From positions 105,412 through 169,411 of the forward strand of contig CAJUOK010000002.1 in NCBI GenBank assembly GCA_910588015.1: a DNA stretch of 64,000 bases. Direction: 5' to 3'. Made by a program: the position numbers and the translations under genes. Positions 8,424 through 16,220 of this stretch are shown piece by piece. Every line of letters begins with the position of its first letter. Within the stretch, counting starts at the first letter, position 1. Origin of the DNA: an uncultured Christensenellaceae bacterium. GTDB taxonomy: Bacteria > Bacillota > Clostridia > Christensenellales > UBA3700. The notes below the pieces were generated by a model. That model saw only the letters and a list, made by a program, of their open reading frames with translations, did no database searches and was not told where the DNA came from.

Positions 8424-8433
8424 AACTCAACTC

Positions 8434-8841
8434 CTAAAACGGAAGGTCATCATCGTCATCGTCTACCTCTTCCAATCGAGGCTTCTTTTTGCTTCTCTTG
8501 GGAGGCTCGTCCGAATCTTCATCTCGCTTCGATGAAAGGAACTCTATCTCACTACATTTCACTTCCGTTACTTTGCGTTTATTCCCGTCATCGTCTTCCC
8601 AAGTGCGATTTTCAATGCTTCCGATGACCGCCACCTTGCTACCCTTTTTGAGGTAACGGCAACAATTTTCGGCTCTCTCCCTCCATACGGTAAAATCAAA
8701 GAAGTCCGTTATCCTATCGCCGTCCTCGGTTGTATAATTCCGATTTACGGCGATTGATAACTTAGCGTAAGAAATTCCGCTTCTCGTCTCTTCGAGTTCC
8801 GGGTCTCTCGTGAGGTTGCCAATGAGGATTACTTTATTCAC
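8434..8841 (-). CDS. ssb: phage single-stranded DNA-binding protein
   Basis: 135 residues. An OB fold begins NKVILIGNLTRDPELEET, with the usual SYAKLSIAVNR and FDFTVWRERAE strands. The acidic tail ends DDDDDLPF, the conserved SSB C-terminal tip that recruits partners. The GTG at 8841 with GGGAGGTAGCC upstream is the natural start; it lies inside the end of the frameshifted gene. Confidence 0.92.
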   Translation of the reverse strand: MNKVILIGNLTRDPELEETRSGISYAKLSIAVNRNYTTEDGDRITDFFDFTVWRERAENCCRYLKKGSKVAVIGSIENRTWEDDDGNKRKVTEVKCSEIEFLSSKRDEDSDEPPKRSKKKPRLEEVDDDDDDLPF

Positions 8842-9153
8842 GGCTACCTCCCGAAAGCAAAGCGGCAAGAAGCACTTCCGGAGGAAGCCCCTCTATGACT
8901 TTTTTCTTCGTTTCCGAGATAGCCTTGTCCGCCGCCTCTATCGTTCCGATGAGAGTGGACGTGTTGCAAGAGGTTACAACAATTCCGTTTGCTTCGACCC
9001 CCCCCGCTGATTTTCGCCGGCATAAGCACCGATGATAGCCTTTGTAACGCTATTCACCACTTCCTCGCCGTTGTCGAGATTCTTGATGATGATACGGAAG
9101 CCCTTTTTGTTGTCGTGGGTTTCCGACTTGACCGTTGTATTTCTTTCAAACAT
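8834..9153 (-). pseudogene. phage early gene interrupted by a frameshift in a G8 run
   Basis: From the ATG at 9153 (AAGGAG upstream) the frame reads MFERNTTVKSETHDNKKGF... to AYAGENQRGG and soon stops. After the run of eight G (C8 on the plus strand, 8998-9005) another frame continues VEANGIVVTSCNTSTLIGTI... to LLAALLSGGSRE with a stop at 8834. Joined, they make a protein of about 105 residues that ends where SSB starts. One base gained or lost in the run restores it. It could be a sequencing error, a real mutation or slippage. Family not recognised. Confidence 0.7.
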
Positions 9154-9165
9154 AGTTGATTCTCC

Positions 9166-9450
9166 TTAATCTAAATAATTTTTGCCGATGATTTTCATAA
9201 ACTCATCTCGGCTATGAGTTTCTTCAAACTTCGCTTGGCACTCCCTTTTCAACCTCATATCAAGGTCGGGATTGAAGTGAACGCCTTCGTTTGATAAATT
9301 GTGATGTCTTCCGCAAAGGAACACTTTGAATCCGTGCTTCTCGCTTTGCTTCCTATTCGCCGTGCCATAAAAGATGTGGTGGTCGTGAAGGTTATATGTA
9401 GTTCCACATACATAGCACCTTTTTTCGGTTTGCATAATGCTTTTAGCCAC
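9166..9450 (-). CDS. HNH-like zinc protein, phage recombination module
   Basis: 94 residues. RCYVCGTTYNLHDHHIFYG followed by VFLCGRHHNLSNEGVHF gives the Cys2...His-Cys-His pattern of HNH-like nuclease zinc folds, though a full HNH catalytic set cannot be confirmed. The GTG at 9450 with GGAGGGAATATC ahead is preferred. It overlaps the NinB-like gene by eight bases. Possibly a junction or nicking nuclease. Confidence 0.6.
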   Translation of the reverse strand: MAKSIMQTEKRCYVCGTTYNLHDHHIFYGTANRKQSEKHGFKVFLCGRHHNLSNEGVHFNPDLDMRLKRECQAKFEETHSRDEFMKIIGKNYLD

Positions 9451-9988
9451 GATATTCCCTCCTTGCAACCTCTATCTCCGAATCGTAAATTCCGAGTTCG
9501 GCAAGTTTATCGAGTGTTGCCTCTATGAGTTCCGTCATCTCTTTCGTATCGAATTTTGATGAGCCGATGAAGTATTGGTAGACATTGAGCGTCTTTCCAT
9601 TTACCTCTCTTTCGCCCATTTTGCGAACGACACGGAACGATTTCTTTAACATAGGCTCGGCTTCGGGAAGGGCTAATAGATAATCGTAGGAGACATTTGC
9701 TTCTTCAAGCATAATGGCATACGCCTCTTCGCTTGATACTTTGTTCTTCCTCCCACTCATCGCCATAGCCAACTTCCCAAGCAGCACCCACAAGAGTTTG
9801 TTTTGTTCGAGGCTTCGTTTCGACCTATAAGGTTTTACTTCCACCTCCAACTTCTTTTCGGAGTTTTTTGTTTCCTCGTAGGCAAGCATAGCGGCTTCTT
9901 TTTCGAGACCGTGAACCACATAACTAATCACGAGGTCATTGTTTTCGTTAGTCATTCGGAAGGTCTTTTCCGCTATAAACTTACTCAT
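9443..9988 (-). CDS. NinB-like recombination protein
   Basis: 181 residues. The stretch SKRSLEQNKLLWVLLGKLA (about 56-74), the region around LEEANVSYDYL, and the C-terminal SSKFDTKEMTELIEATLD resemble NinB/Orf-type phage proteins, which bind single strands and help load recombinases. This call rests on pattern memory plus its place next to ERF and the nuclease. AAGGAGGAATCCG precedes the ATG, and the start overlaps the end of the ERF gene. Confidence 0.55.
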   Translation of the reverse strand: MSKFIAEKTFRMTNENNDLVISYVVHGLEKEAAMLAYEETKNSEKKLEVEVKPYRSKRSLEQNKLLWVLLGKLAMAMSGRKNKVSSEEAYAIMLEEANVSYDYLLALPEAEPMLKKSFRVVRKMGEREVNGKTLNVYQYFIGSSKFDTKEMTELIEATLDKLAELGIYDSEIEVARREYRG

Positions 9989-10682
9989 CGGATTCCTCCT
10001 TTTCTATTTGCTTTTTAAGCGCCGTGATGAGAGATTTGAATTGCTCGTCCGTGAGGTCGTTTATCTTTATAGGCTTTCCGAACTTCTTGGCAATCCATTC
10101 GTTGACACTTGCAAGTTCGATAGACGAGTTTTTAAGGAGGTCGTTGACTTGCGCCCACTTGGACTTCTCTCTCGCCTCACGTCCTTTATTTTTCCCTTCG
10201 GAAGACGGAGCGGGATTATCCTTGCCTTTCTTTTGCTTGTCTTGATTCTCACGGTCCGGGTCATCTTCGTCCGTAGGCACTCCCAAACTCTTCAAAAGAA
10301 GGTATCTTTCCGAATAGGTCAATGCGCTTCCGAACGCCTTGGAAAGGTCGTTTTGCTGCCCGTAATACTCAAACTCTACTCTTTGCCTATCCGAAGGCTC
10401 GTCTATGTTAATCCACTCGTAAGTGAGTTTGCCGTCAACGAGGAAATCCGTCTTGGTATCGCCGTAAGAGTTCTTATAGTCGAATGTTTGATAATTCCGA
10501 TGTTCCGTTCCCACCGGGAGGAAGAGCAAACATACCTCTTCCATTTTCTCTTTTATGAGAGCGAGGATTTGAGAGCCGGAAACATAGGAATATGCGCCCT
10601 TGCCCGAAGTCTCGGCGTCTTTCGTAAGTACCTTGACCGTCTTTTTAACCTCGTTGATTTTTTGGTAGACGTTAAGCCCCAT
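9981..10682 (-). CDS. ERF-family single-strand annealing protein
   Basis: 233 residues. The ERF core includes KGAYSYVSGSQILALIKEKM, YEWINIDEPSDRQRVEFEYYG and the typical GSALTYSERYLLLKSLGV (about 108-125). ERF proteins anneal complementary strands in phage recombination and circularisation. A Lys/Glu-rich linker and a short C-terminal helical domain (VNEWIAKKFGKPIKIND) follow. The ATG at 10682 is preferred over 10697 because GGAGGTAAAGGTT precedes it. The partner nuclease is immediately upstream. Confidence 0.85.
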   Translation of the reverse strand: MGLNVYQKINEVKKTVKVLTKDAETSGKGAYSYVSGSQILALIKEKMEEVCLLFLPVGTEHRNYQTFDYKNSYGDTKTDFLVDGKLTYEWINIDEPSDRQRVEFEYYGQQNDLSKAFGSALTYSERYLLLKSLGVPTDEDDPDRENQDKQKKGKDNPAPSSEGKNKGREAREKSKWAQVNDLLKNSSIELASVNEWIAKKFGKPIKINDLTDEQFKSLITALKKQIEKEESDE

Positions 10683-10687
10683 AACCT

Positions 10688-11350
10688 TTACCTCCATTCA
10701 AGGTCTTTCTTTATGTAGTAGACGTCCAACAACGAACGGAACATTTTGAAGTATTTTTTCACGGTAGGCATTTTGATTTCCTTGTGGTCGAAAGGCTCGT
10801 CCTCGTTCCTTCCAATATTGAGAATCATAATTTGCTCCACCTTGTATTTGTTTTCCGTTAAGAGATTCGCATAGGAAGAGACTTGAAGGAAGTGTTCGTT
10901 GAAGATTCCCTTGCCGCTCTTAAAATCGATGAGCGTGAGTTTTCCGTCAACCTTGCAGTAGAAGTCAAGCGTTCCGCCGTATTTGTATTTCTCCGATACA
11001 AACTTCTTCTCGTTGAAGATAGGCTCTACTTTATGTTGCTTCTCCCAATCGAGATACTTTTTGAATCCGACATTCGCCATTTCTTTTTCGAGGTCGGTAT
11101 AATCCGAAAGGTCGGCTTTATTGCCCGTGATATGCGCTTCAACCAAAGCATGAATGAGAGTTCCAACCCTCGCCGCCTTGTCTACATATTTCGAGGAATC
11201 GATTCCTTGAAGTCCGAGATTGTTAGCCCACTTAACGAGCGCCGGCTTATTGAGAAGCCCCGTAACCGTTGTAGACCCCGGAACGAGAGTTCCGTCTTGA
11301 AGATAGTATCTGGTGTGCGCCTTCGTAACCTTTTTGAGTTTGTCTGCCAT
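10688..11350 (-). CDS. PD-(D/E)XK phage exonuclease
   Basis: 220 residues. Core motifs are GTLIHALVEAHI (motif I Glu), KYGGTLDFYCKVDGKLTLIDFKSGKG (split here as GGTLDFYC and LTLIDFKSGKG, the D-xK pair), and QVSSYANLLTE after it. This is the Cas4/RecB-like nuclease fold that makes single-stranded ends for the ERF annealase next door. The start ATG at 11350 overlaps the previous stop (TAATGG). Confidence 0.85.
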   Translation of the reverse strand: MADKLKKVTKAHTRYYLQDGTLVPGSTTVTGLLNKPALVKWANNLGLQGIDSSKYVDKAARVGTLIHALVEAHITGNKADLSDYTDLEKEMANVGFKKYLDWEKQHKVEPIFNEKKFVSEKYKYGGTLDFYCKVDGKLTLIDFKSGKGIFNEHFLQVSSYANLLTENKYKVEQIMILNIGRNEDEPFDHKEIKMPTVKKYFKMFRSLLDVYYIKKDLEWR

Positions 11351-11580
11351 TAGTTTTTTCCTCCCTTTTGGTATTCTTTGAGATTGTATTCGTAGGATTT
11401 TTCGAGTGCCTTCATCGCCTTGGTAGAAGCCTCGATTTCTTTGATAATTGCTTCCGATTCTTCGAGAGTGCAATTCGTGAGTTGCTCTCCGAGAGCCTTG
11501 ATTTTTTGCTCGTAGCCGACCTTGGCAAACGCAACCTGCCTTTCAAGGTCTCGAACTTGTTCCAAATAATATTCCGTCAT
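11350..11580 (-). CDS. small coiled-coil phage protein
   Basis: 76 residues starting MTEYYLEQVRDLERQVAFAK, all helical with heptad spacing, ending KEYQKGGKN. AAAGGAGACAATC stands before the ATG at 11580. It is coupled to the nuclease gene by a one-base overlap, which suggests a helper of the recombination set. No family recognised. Confidence 0.6.
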   Translation of the reverse strand: MTEYYLEQVRDLERQVAFAKVGYEQKIKALGEQLTNCTLEESEAIIKEIEASTKAMKALEKSYEYNLKEYQKGGKN

Positions 11581-11662
11581 TTTGATTGTCTCCTTTATTG
11601 ACAAAGATTTTTTATTGTGGTATATTGTTTGGGAGGGTAACATACCTAAACCCTTTTCGTGA

Positions 11663-12103
11663 TTAAACTTCGTTCTTATGCTTGGCGGCGAGAGCGGAGT
11701 TTTTTTCATCTTCGAGGATTTGAGAGTATTTCGCCTTCAATCTCTCGAAGCAATGATTGACCCAACTTGTAATATCCTTGAATCCGCATTTGCCGAGAGC
11801 CTCTTTGAAGAACTCTCGCGCTTCCGGAGGAAGGTTGACCGTGAGATGATAAAACTCTTTTTTCTTCTTGCTTCCCTTTGATACTTTGACCGTAACCTTG
11901 GGAGAGGTTAAGAAGATTTCGTGAGGCTCATAAATATCTCCAACTTCGCAACCCAACTCATCGCATAATGCTTTCATCATCGGGGGAATCGGAAGGCATT
12001 TATAATTCTCGAATTTGCTCATCATAGGCTCGTCCGTTCCGATAGCCTTGGCGAGTTCCTTTTGTTGCCTTCCTTTACGGATTCGCATTGCTCGTAATTG
12101 CAC
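11663..12103 (-). CDS. XRE-type HTH regulator with helical C-terminal extension
   Basis: 146 residues from a GTG at 12103 (GGAGGTGTAACG upstream). Residues 1-60 are a Cro/CI-type HTH: RIRKGRQQKELAKAIGTDEP, then MMSKFENYKCLPI. The C-terminal half (FYHLTVNLPPEAREFFKEAL...WVNHCFERLKAKY) looks like a second, RHH-like or helical domain. It could be the early-operon regulator. It lies within the operon rather than divergent from it, so it is not a classic CI repressor. Confidence 0.75.
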   Translation of the reverse strand: MQLRAMRIRKGRQQKELAKAIGTDEPMMSKFENYKCLPIPPMMKALCDELGCEVGDIYEPHEIFLTSPKVTVKVSKGSKKKKEFYHLTVNLPPEAREFFKEALGKCGFKDITSWVNHCFERLKAKYSQILEDEKNSALAAKHKNEV

Positions 12104-12105
12104 CG

Positions 12106-12279
12106 TTACACCTCCTTCGTCTCATCGACTATTTTCTTGCCTTGCTTTTGCAGCCAACGGAGTTGATACAAACGCTTCTTCTCCGGGTCTACCTTCTTGC
12201 TCAACGAGTCTCTTGCAAGTTGAACGAGAGGGTCTTTTTGTAATTGCTCCATTTCGAGCCGTTCTTTTTCCGAAAGCAT
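12106..12279 (-). CDS. small phage protein (57 aa)
   Basis: A short frame, MLSEKERLEMEQLQKDPLVQ to QGKKIVDETKEV, with GGAGGAGGCGAT before the ATG. Highly charged and helical. Its stop is three bases before the XRE start and its own Shine-Dalgarno is strong, so it is probably real. Function unknown. Confidence 0.6.
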   Translation of the reverse strand: MLSEKERLEMEQLQKDPLVQLARDSLSKKVDPEKKRLYQLRWLQKQGKKIVDETKEV

Positions 12280-12291
12280 ATCGCCTCCTCC

Positions 12292-12462
12292 TTACTTGTT
12301 TTTCGAGACATACTCTTTGAGCGCTTCTTTAACCACGAAGGTCAAAGACACGTCTCGTTTCTTCGCCACTTCCGCTAAATCCGCATAGAGTTCTCTTGCG
12401 ATATAGCACCCAAGACATCTCTTCGGCTTGTCGGCGGCTACTTCGTTACGCTCTTTCGCCAT
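12292..12462 (-). CDS. small RHH/Arc-like regulator, first gene of phage operon
   Basis: 56 residues: MAKERNEVAADKPKRC, then LGCYIARELYADLAEVAKK, RDVSLTFVVKEALKEYV. The strand-helix-helix order with SLTFVVKEALKEY is typical of ribbon-helix-helix DNA-binding proteins. AAAAGGAGGTGTTAGGA precedes the ATG at 12462. It starts directly after two terminator hairpins, so it is the promoter-proximal gene of the leftward operon. Confidence 0.6.
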   Translation of the reverse strand: MAKERNEVAADKPKRCLGCYIARELYADLAEVAKKRDVSLTFVVKEALKEYVSKNK

Positions 12463-12491
12463 TCCTAACACCTCCTTTTGAAAATAAAAAA

Positions 12492-12518
12492 TGGGCTTGC
12501 CATTCAAAGGCAAACCCA
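12492..12518 (-). terminator. second of two tandem intrinsic terminators
   Basis: Minus strand: stem TGGGTTTGCC/GGCAAGCCCA (one mismatch, 7-base loop) followed by TTTTTTATTTT. It lies only 30 bases before the first phage gene, so it sits in the leader of that operon or caps read-through from ppx. Confidence 0.75.
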
Positions 12519-12553
12519 AGCCATATTAAATTGAGATTTATGGGTAATAAAAA

Positions 12554-12582
12554 ATAGGCTTGCTTTTGAATTGCAAACCTAT
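12554..12582 (-). terminator. first of two tandem intrinsic terminators, downstream of ppx
   Basis: Minus strand: stem ATAGGTTTGC/GCAAGCCTAT (one mismatch) followed by TTTTTATT. Same stem sequence and mismatch position as the hairpin 60 bases further on, so the two look like copies of each other. Confidence 0.75.
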
Positions 12583-12638
12583 CTTATAACAACATTTTGA
12601 AGTATTTGCTAAAATATTTTGCCCAGCGGTCAATCTCA

Positions 12639-13508
12639 TTATTGCAATTGCGACTCCCCCAACTTCAATTTGAGATATCCTTCCAAATTATCGCTTTCTC
12701 TGACCGTGACCGATTGGCAGCCCAGCATTCTCATTATAGCGGCTAAAAGTCTTCCTCCGCCAACTATCACATTTGCTCTCTTGGGTTCAAGTCCCGCCAA
12801 TTGCAGTCTTGCCGCCATATCCATATTATGTATTGCGTTCGTAATTTCTTCTATTGATTTCAACGTCAATCCGTAGCCGTCGACAACTTTGGGATTGTAT
12901 ACCGTCATTTTTTCCATTATTGCGACAAAAGTCGTCGCAGTGCCGCCAATCGCAATCAAATTGTCAAACTTGGGCAATTTGCCGTATTCTTTTAAATTAC
13001 AAGATATGAATTCGTCTATCGCGACAACGTCTTCTTTACAACTGTCAAAAATACGCACAGCTCCTATAGGAAGACTTTTTGCATACGTCAACCCGTTGAC
13101 GTCGCCTACTGCAAGCTCCGCGCTTCCTCCGCCTATATCCAACACGCAGCATACTCCGTCAGTATAAGCCCCTACAAAGCCCAACTTCGCCTCGTCTTTG
13201 CTAGAAATTATTTCGACTTGTATATCCTTTTCTGAAAGCAACTGCAAAAACTCGTCTCTATTTTGAGCGCTACGCACAGCCTCGGTTGCAAAAACGTAAA
13301 TACTTTCGCAATTTTCGCGTTTTGCTTCCAAAACGAATTGCTCCGTTGCTTCCGCCGTTTCTTTCATTCTTTCTTTATCAAGCCTTCCTGTCAAAGAAAG
13401 AGCGCTACCCAGCCTCGTCGTATTGATTTTTTTATATAAACTTTTGATTCCGTCGCTGACCATAAGTCTGACCGAATTGGAACCTATATCTATAACGCCA
13501 TATTTCAT
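12639..13508 (-). CDS. ppx: Ppx/GppA-family exopolyphosphatase-like protein
   Basis: 289 residues, the short N-terminal ASKHA form without the C-terminal HD part. MKYGVIDIGSNSVRLMVSDG is phosphate motif 1. FATEAVRSAQNRDEF and CCVLDIGGGSAELAV (about 122-136) are the later nucleotide/polyphosphate motifs, and NLIAIGGTATTFVAI follows. The family hydrolyses terminal phosphates of polyphosphate or (p)ppGpp. It stands alone with its own promoter, and no ppk is in view. Confidence 0.9.
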   Translation of the reverse strand: MKYGVIDIGSNSVRLMVSDGIKSLYKKINTTRLGSALSLTGRLDKERMKETAEATEQFVLEAKRENCESIYVFATEAVRSAQNRDEFLQLLSEKDIQVEIISSKDEAKLGFVGAYTDGVCCVLDIGGGSAELAVGDVNGLTYAKSLPIGAVRIFDSCKEDVVAIDEFISCNLKEYGKLPKFDNLIAIGGTATTFVAIMEKMTVYNPKVVDGYGLTLKSIEEITNAIHNMDMAARLQLAGLEPKRANVIVGGGRLLAAIMRMLGCQSVTVRESDNLEGYLKLKLGESQLQ

Positions 13509-13552
13509 TTGTGCTCACCGTCCGCCGCATCTTATTTTATAACTTTATGACT

Positions 13553-13582
13553 ATTATAACAAATTTATTTTTGCCATATCAA
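13553..13582 (-). promoter_or_regulatory. promoter of ppx
   Basis: Minus strand TTGATA, 18-base spacer, TATAAT; about 45 bases upstream of the ppx ATG. Confidence 0.6.
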
Positions 13583-13619
13583 GCGATTTGGACGGCGGGC
13601 AAACTAAAATAAAATGATT

Positions 13620-14030
13620 TTATACGCTTTGCGAAAATTTTTCGCAACCTAAATTTCTATATGCGATATTCAATGCTCCGTCGACAAAACCGAAAGCGAC
13701 GGCTTGAGAATTTTTCAACAACGAAGAATATTTACCGTTTTTCAAATATTCTTCTATCAAAGAACCAACGAGATGCAAGCAGTTTTTCCAACCGCCCTCA
13801 ACATAAAAAACAAAAACGTGATTTTCGTTTCGACTTGCATATAGCTCTTCGCCCTCGCACGCCCAATCGTCGTCTTTTTCGTCATATTCGGCAAATGCGG
13901 TAAGTTCTAGCGCATAAACGCAGTGGGCTTTTTCTTTATAAATATTAAAACAATATGCATTTGAGTCGATTTTAAAATCTTTCAATATACTATTTAGCCA
14001 ATTCCCAAACAGAATATTAATATCTTCCAT
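13620..14030 (-). CDS. immunity-protein-like cytosolic protein (136 aa)
   Basis: Acidic protein without signal peptide. The pattern of CVYALELTAFAEYDEKDDDW, then ACEGEEL, and the end LKNSQAVAFGFVDGAL resembles small immunity-type proteins that accompany secreted toxins and often occur as orphans. No toxin gene is adjacent. The call is from overall pattern only. AGGAGAAT precedes the ATG. The 230 bases upstream (14031-14257) hold no gene. Confidence 0.4.
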   Translation of the reverse strand: MEDINILFGNWLNSILKDFKIDSNAYCFNIYKEKAHCVYALELTAFAEYDEKDDDWACEGEELYASRNENHVFVFYVEGGWKNCLHLVGSLIEEYLKNGKYSSLLKNSQAVAFGFVDGALNIAYRNLGCEKFSQSV

Positions 14031-14257
14031 ATTCTCCTGATGTCCTCCGTTTTTTTCTTTTGTAAAACTTTTTTAACCGTACAATTCTTAAAATCCGTAC
14101 TAAATAAATGATACATATAAAGTCCAAAATGTATCAAGATTATTAAAAATTTTTAAACTTTTTGTAAATAATTAAGCATTTCTATAAATTCATACCGGTA
14201 TAATATAACTTTAATATTTAAAAAGGCTCAACGCTTATCACAGTTGTAAAAAAATAC

Positions 14258-14286
14258 TTGCACCTTTATATGACAAAGGCTATAAT
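14258..14286 (+). promoter_or_regulatory. promoter of the BspA-type lipoprotein gene
   Basis: TTGCAC, 17-base spacer, TATAAT, about 48 bases before the GTG start at 14334. Confidence 0.75.
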
Positions 14287-14333
14287 TATAATTGTATAAT
14301 ATATTAATTCACTGTTTGTGGAGGAAAGATACT

Positions 14334-16043
14334 GTGAACAAAAAAATATTTATTTTATTGACGGTGCTTACTATTATATTTGCGCTTTTGCTAGTAGCAG
14401 GATGCGACAGGCGCTCCAACGAAAATGCGGACGGAAATTCTGATAACAACAACTTTAGCAGCGGCAACCTATCCTCCGGCGAAGACGGAATAACAAGCGG
14501 AGACGAACAAAACAAGCCGCATTCCCATACCTATGCAGACGTATGGACGACAGATAAAGACCATCATTGGAGAGCTGCGACGTGCGGACACGATTCAATA
14601 ATCGATAAAGCACCCCATAGCTATAATACCGACAATATTTGCTCTGCGTGCGGCTATTGCTTTTCCGACGGCTTTCTATTCCAACTAAACTCCGACAACG
14701 CTTCTTACAGCGTTGCGGGATTGGAAGAAGACAATTCAAAAACTCAAATAGACATTCCGTCGACATACAATGGCAAGCCCGTAACGGGAATTGCAAAGAA
14801 TGCTTTCAAAGACCGCAAAGACATCACAAGCGTTACGTTGCCTTCTGGTATTTCTTATATAGAATCGTTTGCTTTTGACGGTTGCGAAGGCTTGCAAGGC
14901 GTGTATATAACGGAATTGGCAAGTTGGCTGAATATAAAATTCCAAGGCGATTGCTCCAATCCTCTGCAATATGCGCATAAGCTTTACGTCAACAATCAAT
15001 TGGTCACTCAACTGAATATTTCCAAAGATATCACCAATTTCAATATTTTCTCCATATATAACTATGTTGATTTGAACGCCATAACCGTCGAAGCTGAAAA
15101 TACAAAATATAAAAGCGACGGCAACTGTTTGATTGAAAAAGAAACAGGCAGATTGGTATTCGGTTGCAAAAACAGCATTATCCCCTCTTACGTCACGAGT
15201 ATCGGTTCCGCTTCGTTCGAAGGCTGCCAAGGCTTGACAAGCGTCGTCATACCGTCTAGCGTAGAATATATAGGATTCGACGCTTTCCGCGGTTGTAAAG
15301 ATTTGACTAACGTTAGAATAGAGGCAGGGCTAAATTATATTTACGACGGAGCTTTCCAAAACTGCAACAACTTAAAATACATCAACTTGCCGATAGGAAT
15401 AAAAACCATAGGTATGAAAGTCTTCTACGGTTGCGAAAGCCTAACTGAAATTCAAATACCCTCCGGCGCTCAAAAAATCGACCAAGGCGCTTTTGCTTCT
15501 TGTATCTCGTTGACAAAATTAACTTTGCCGACAGGAATAGAAGAAATAGGCTCGCTAGCTTTTGCAAATTGCAGAGCGCTTACTATTTATTGCGAGGAAG
15601 AAAGCAAGCCCAACTATTGGACGGAAGCTTGGAACAATAGCTGCCCAGTCGTATGGGATTGCAAAAACAACGAAATAGCACAAGACGGAAACATTTACTT
15701 TGTCGACGAAAACGGATTAAGATACGCATTAGCGGACGGCAAAGCCGCATTGACTCTTCAATCCCAATCTTTGAGCGGCAACAAAACCATACCCGCGTCT
15801 ATCGTCTATAAAGGTACCGATTACGAGGTAACAAAAATAAATGCCAACGCATTTATGAGTTGCCATACTCTGACAGGAGTCGTAATTCCCGTCAGCGTTA
15901 TTAACGTCGATATGTCGGCTTTTAAATACTGCGATAACCTAACAATTTATTGCCAAGCGGCAACTAAACCCGACGGCTGGAACAGTTGGTGGAACGACGG
16001 CAACCGTCCCGTAGTTTGGGAATATAACGAAATTAATTTATAA
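14334..16043 (+). CDS. BspA-type leucine-rich-repeat lipoprotein
   Basis: 569 residues from a GTG with TGGAGGAAAG upstream; an earlier ATG lacks a ribosome site. The signal peptide ends in lipobox LVAGC, so the mature N-terminus is lipid-anchored. The body holds BspA/TpLRR repeats of about 23 residues (for example IPSYVTSIGSASFEGCQGLT and VVIPSSVEYIGFDAFRGC). Two end-cap motifs of the type YCEEESKPNYWTEAWNNSCP mark breaks in the array. Such repeats bind host or food glycans and proteins. The N-terminal HSHTYADVWTTDKDHHW stretch is common in Clostridia surface proteins. It has its own promoter and terminator. Confidence 0.85.
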   Translation: MNKKIFILLTVLTIIFALLLVAGCDRRSNENADGNSDNNNFSSGNLSSGEDGITSGDEQNKPHSHTYADVWTTDKDHHWRAATCGHDSIIDKAPHSYNTDNICSACGYCFSDGFLFQLNSDNASYSVAGLEEDNSKTQIDIPSTYNGKPVTGIAKNAFKDRKDITSVTLPSGISYIESFAFDGCEGLQGVYITELASWLNIKFQGDCSNPLQYAHKLYVNNQLVTQLNISKDITNFNIFSIYNYVDLNAITVEAENTKYKSDGNCLIEKETGRLVFGCKNSIIPSYVTSIGSASFEGCQGLTSVVIPSSVEYIGFDAFRGCKDLTNVRIEAGLNYIYDGAFQNCNNLKYINLPIGIKTIGMKVFYGCESLTEIQIPSGAQKIDQGAFASCISLTKLTLPTGIEEIGSLAFANCRALTIYCEEESKPNYWTEAWNNSCPVVWDCKNNEIAQDGNIYFVDENGLRYALADGKAALTLQSQSLSGNKTIPASIVYKGTDYEVTKINANAFMSCHTLTGVVIPVSVINVDMSAFKYCDNLTIYCQAATKPDGWNSWWNDGNRPVVWEYNEINL

Positions 16044-16048
16044 AATTC

Positions 16049-16080
16049 AAGTCGAACGGCAGTATACGTTCGACTTTTTT
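16049..16080 (+). terminator. intrinsic terminator after the BspA-type gene
   Basis: Perfect 10-bp stem AAGTCGAACG/CGTTCGACTT with an 8-base loop and a T tract, six bases past the stop. Confidence 0.9.
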
Positions 16081-16161
16081 ATTGTAACTGTTTAAACTAG
16101 TTTAAATTGAAACAAATTTAGATAGAAAACCAAATAAATGGTGATGAATAATACATTATAA

Positions 16162-16190
16162 TTCACTTTCACTTAAAAGTTAATTATAAT
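16162..16190 (+). promoter_or_regulatory. promoter of the integrase gene
   Basis: TTCACT, 17-base spacer, TATAAT, 30 bases before the integrase ATG. Confidence 0.55.
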
Positions 16191-16220
16191 ACTCCTTACT
16201 AAACTAAGAAGAATATTATA

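Noticed and set aside
8844..9029. 61-codon minus-strand frame within the G8-interrupted gene
   Set aside because: It is the third frame; the two other frames on either side of the G8 run make sense as one protein.
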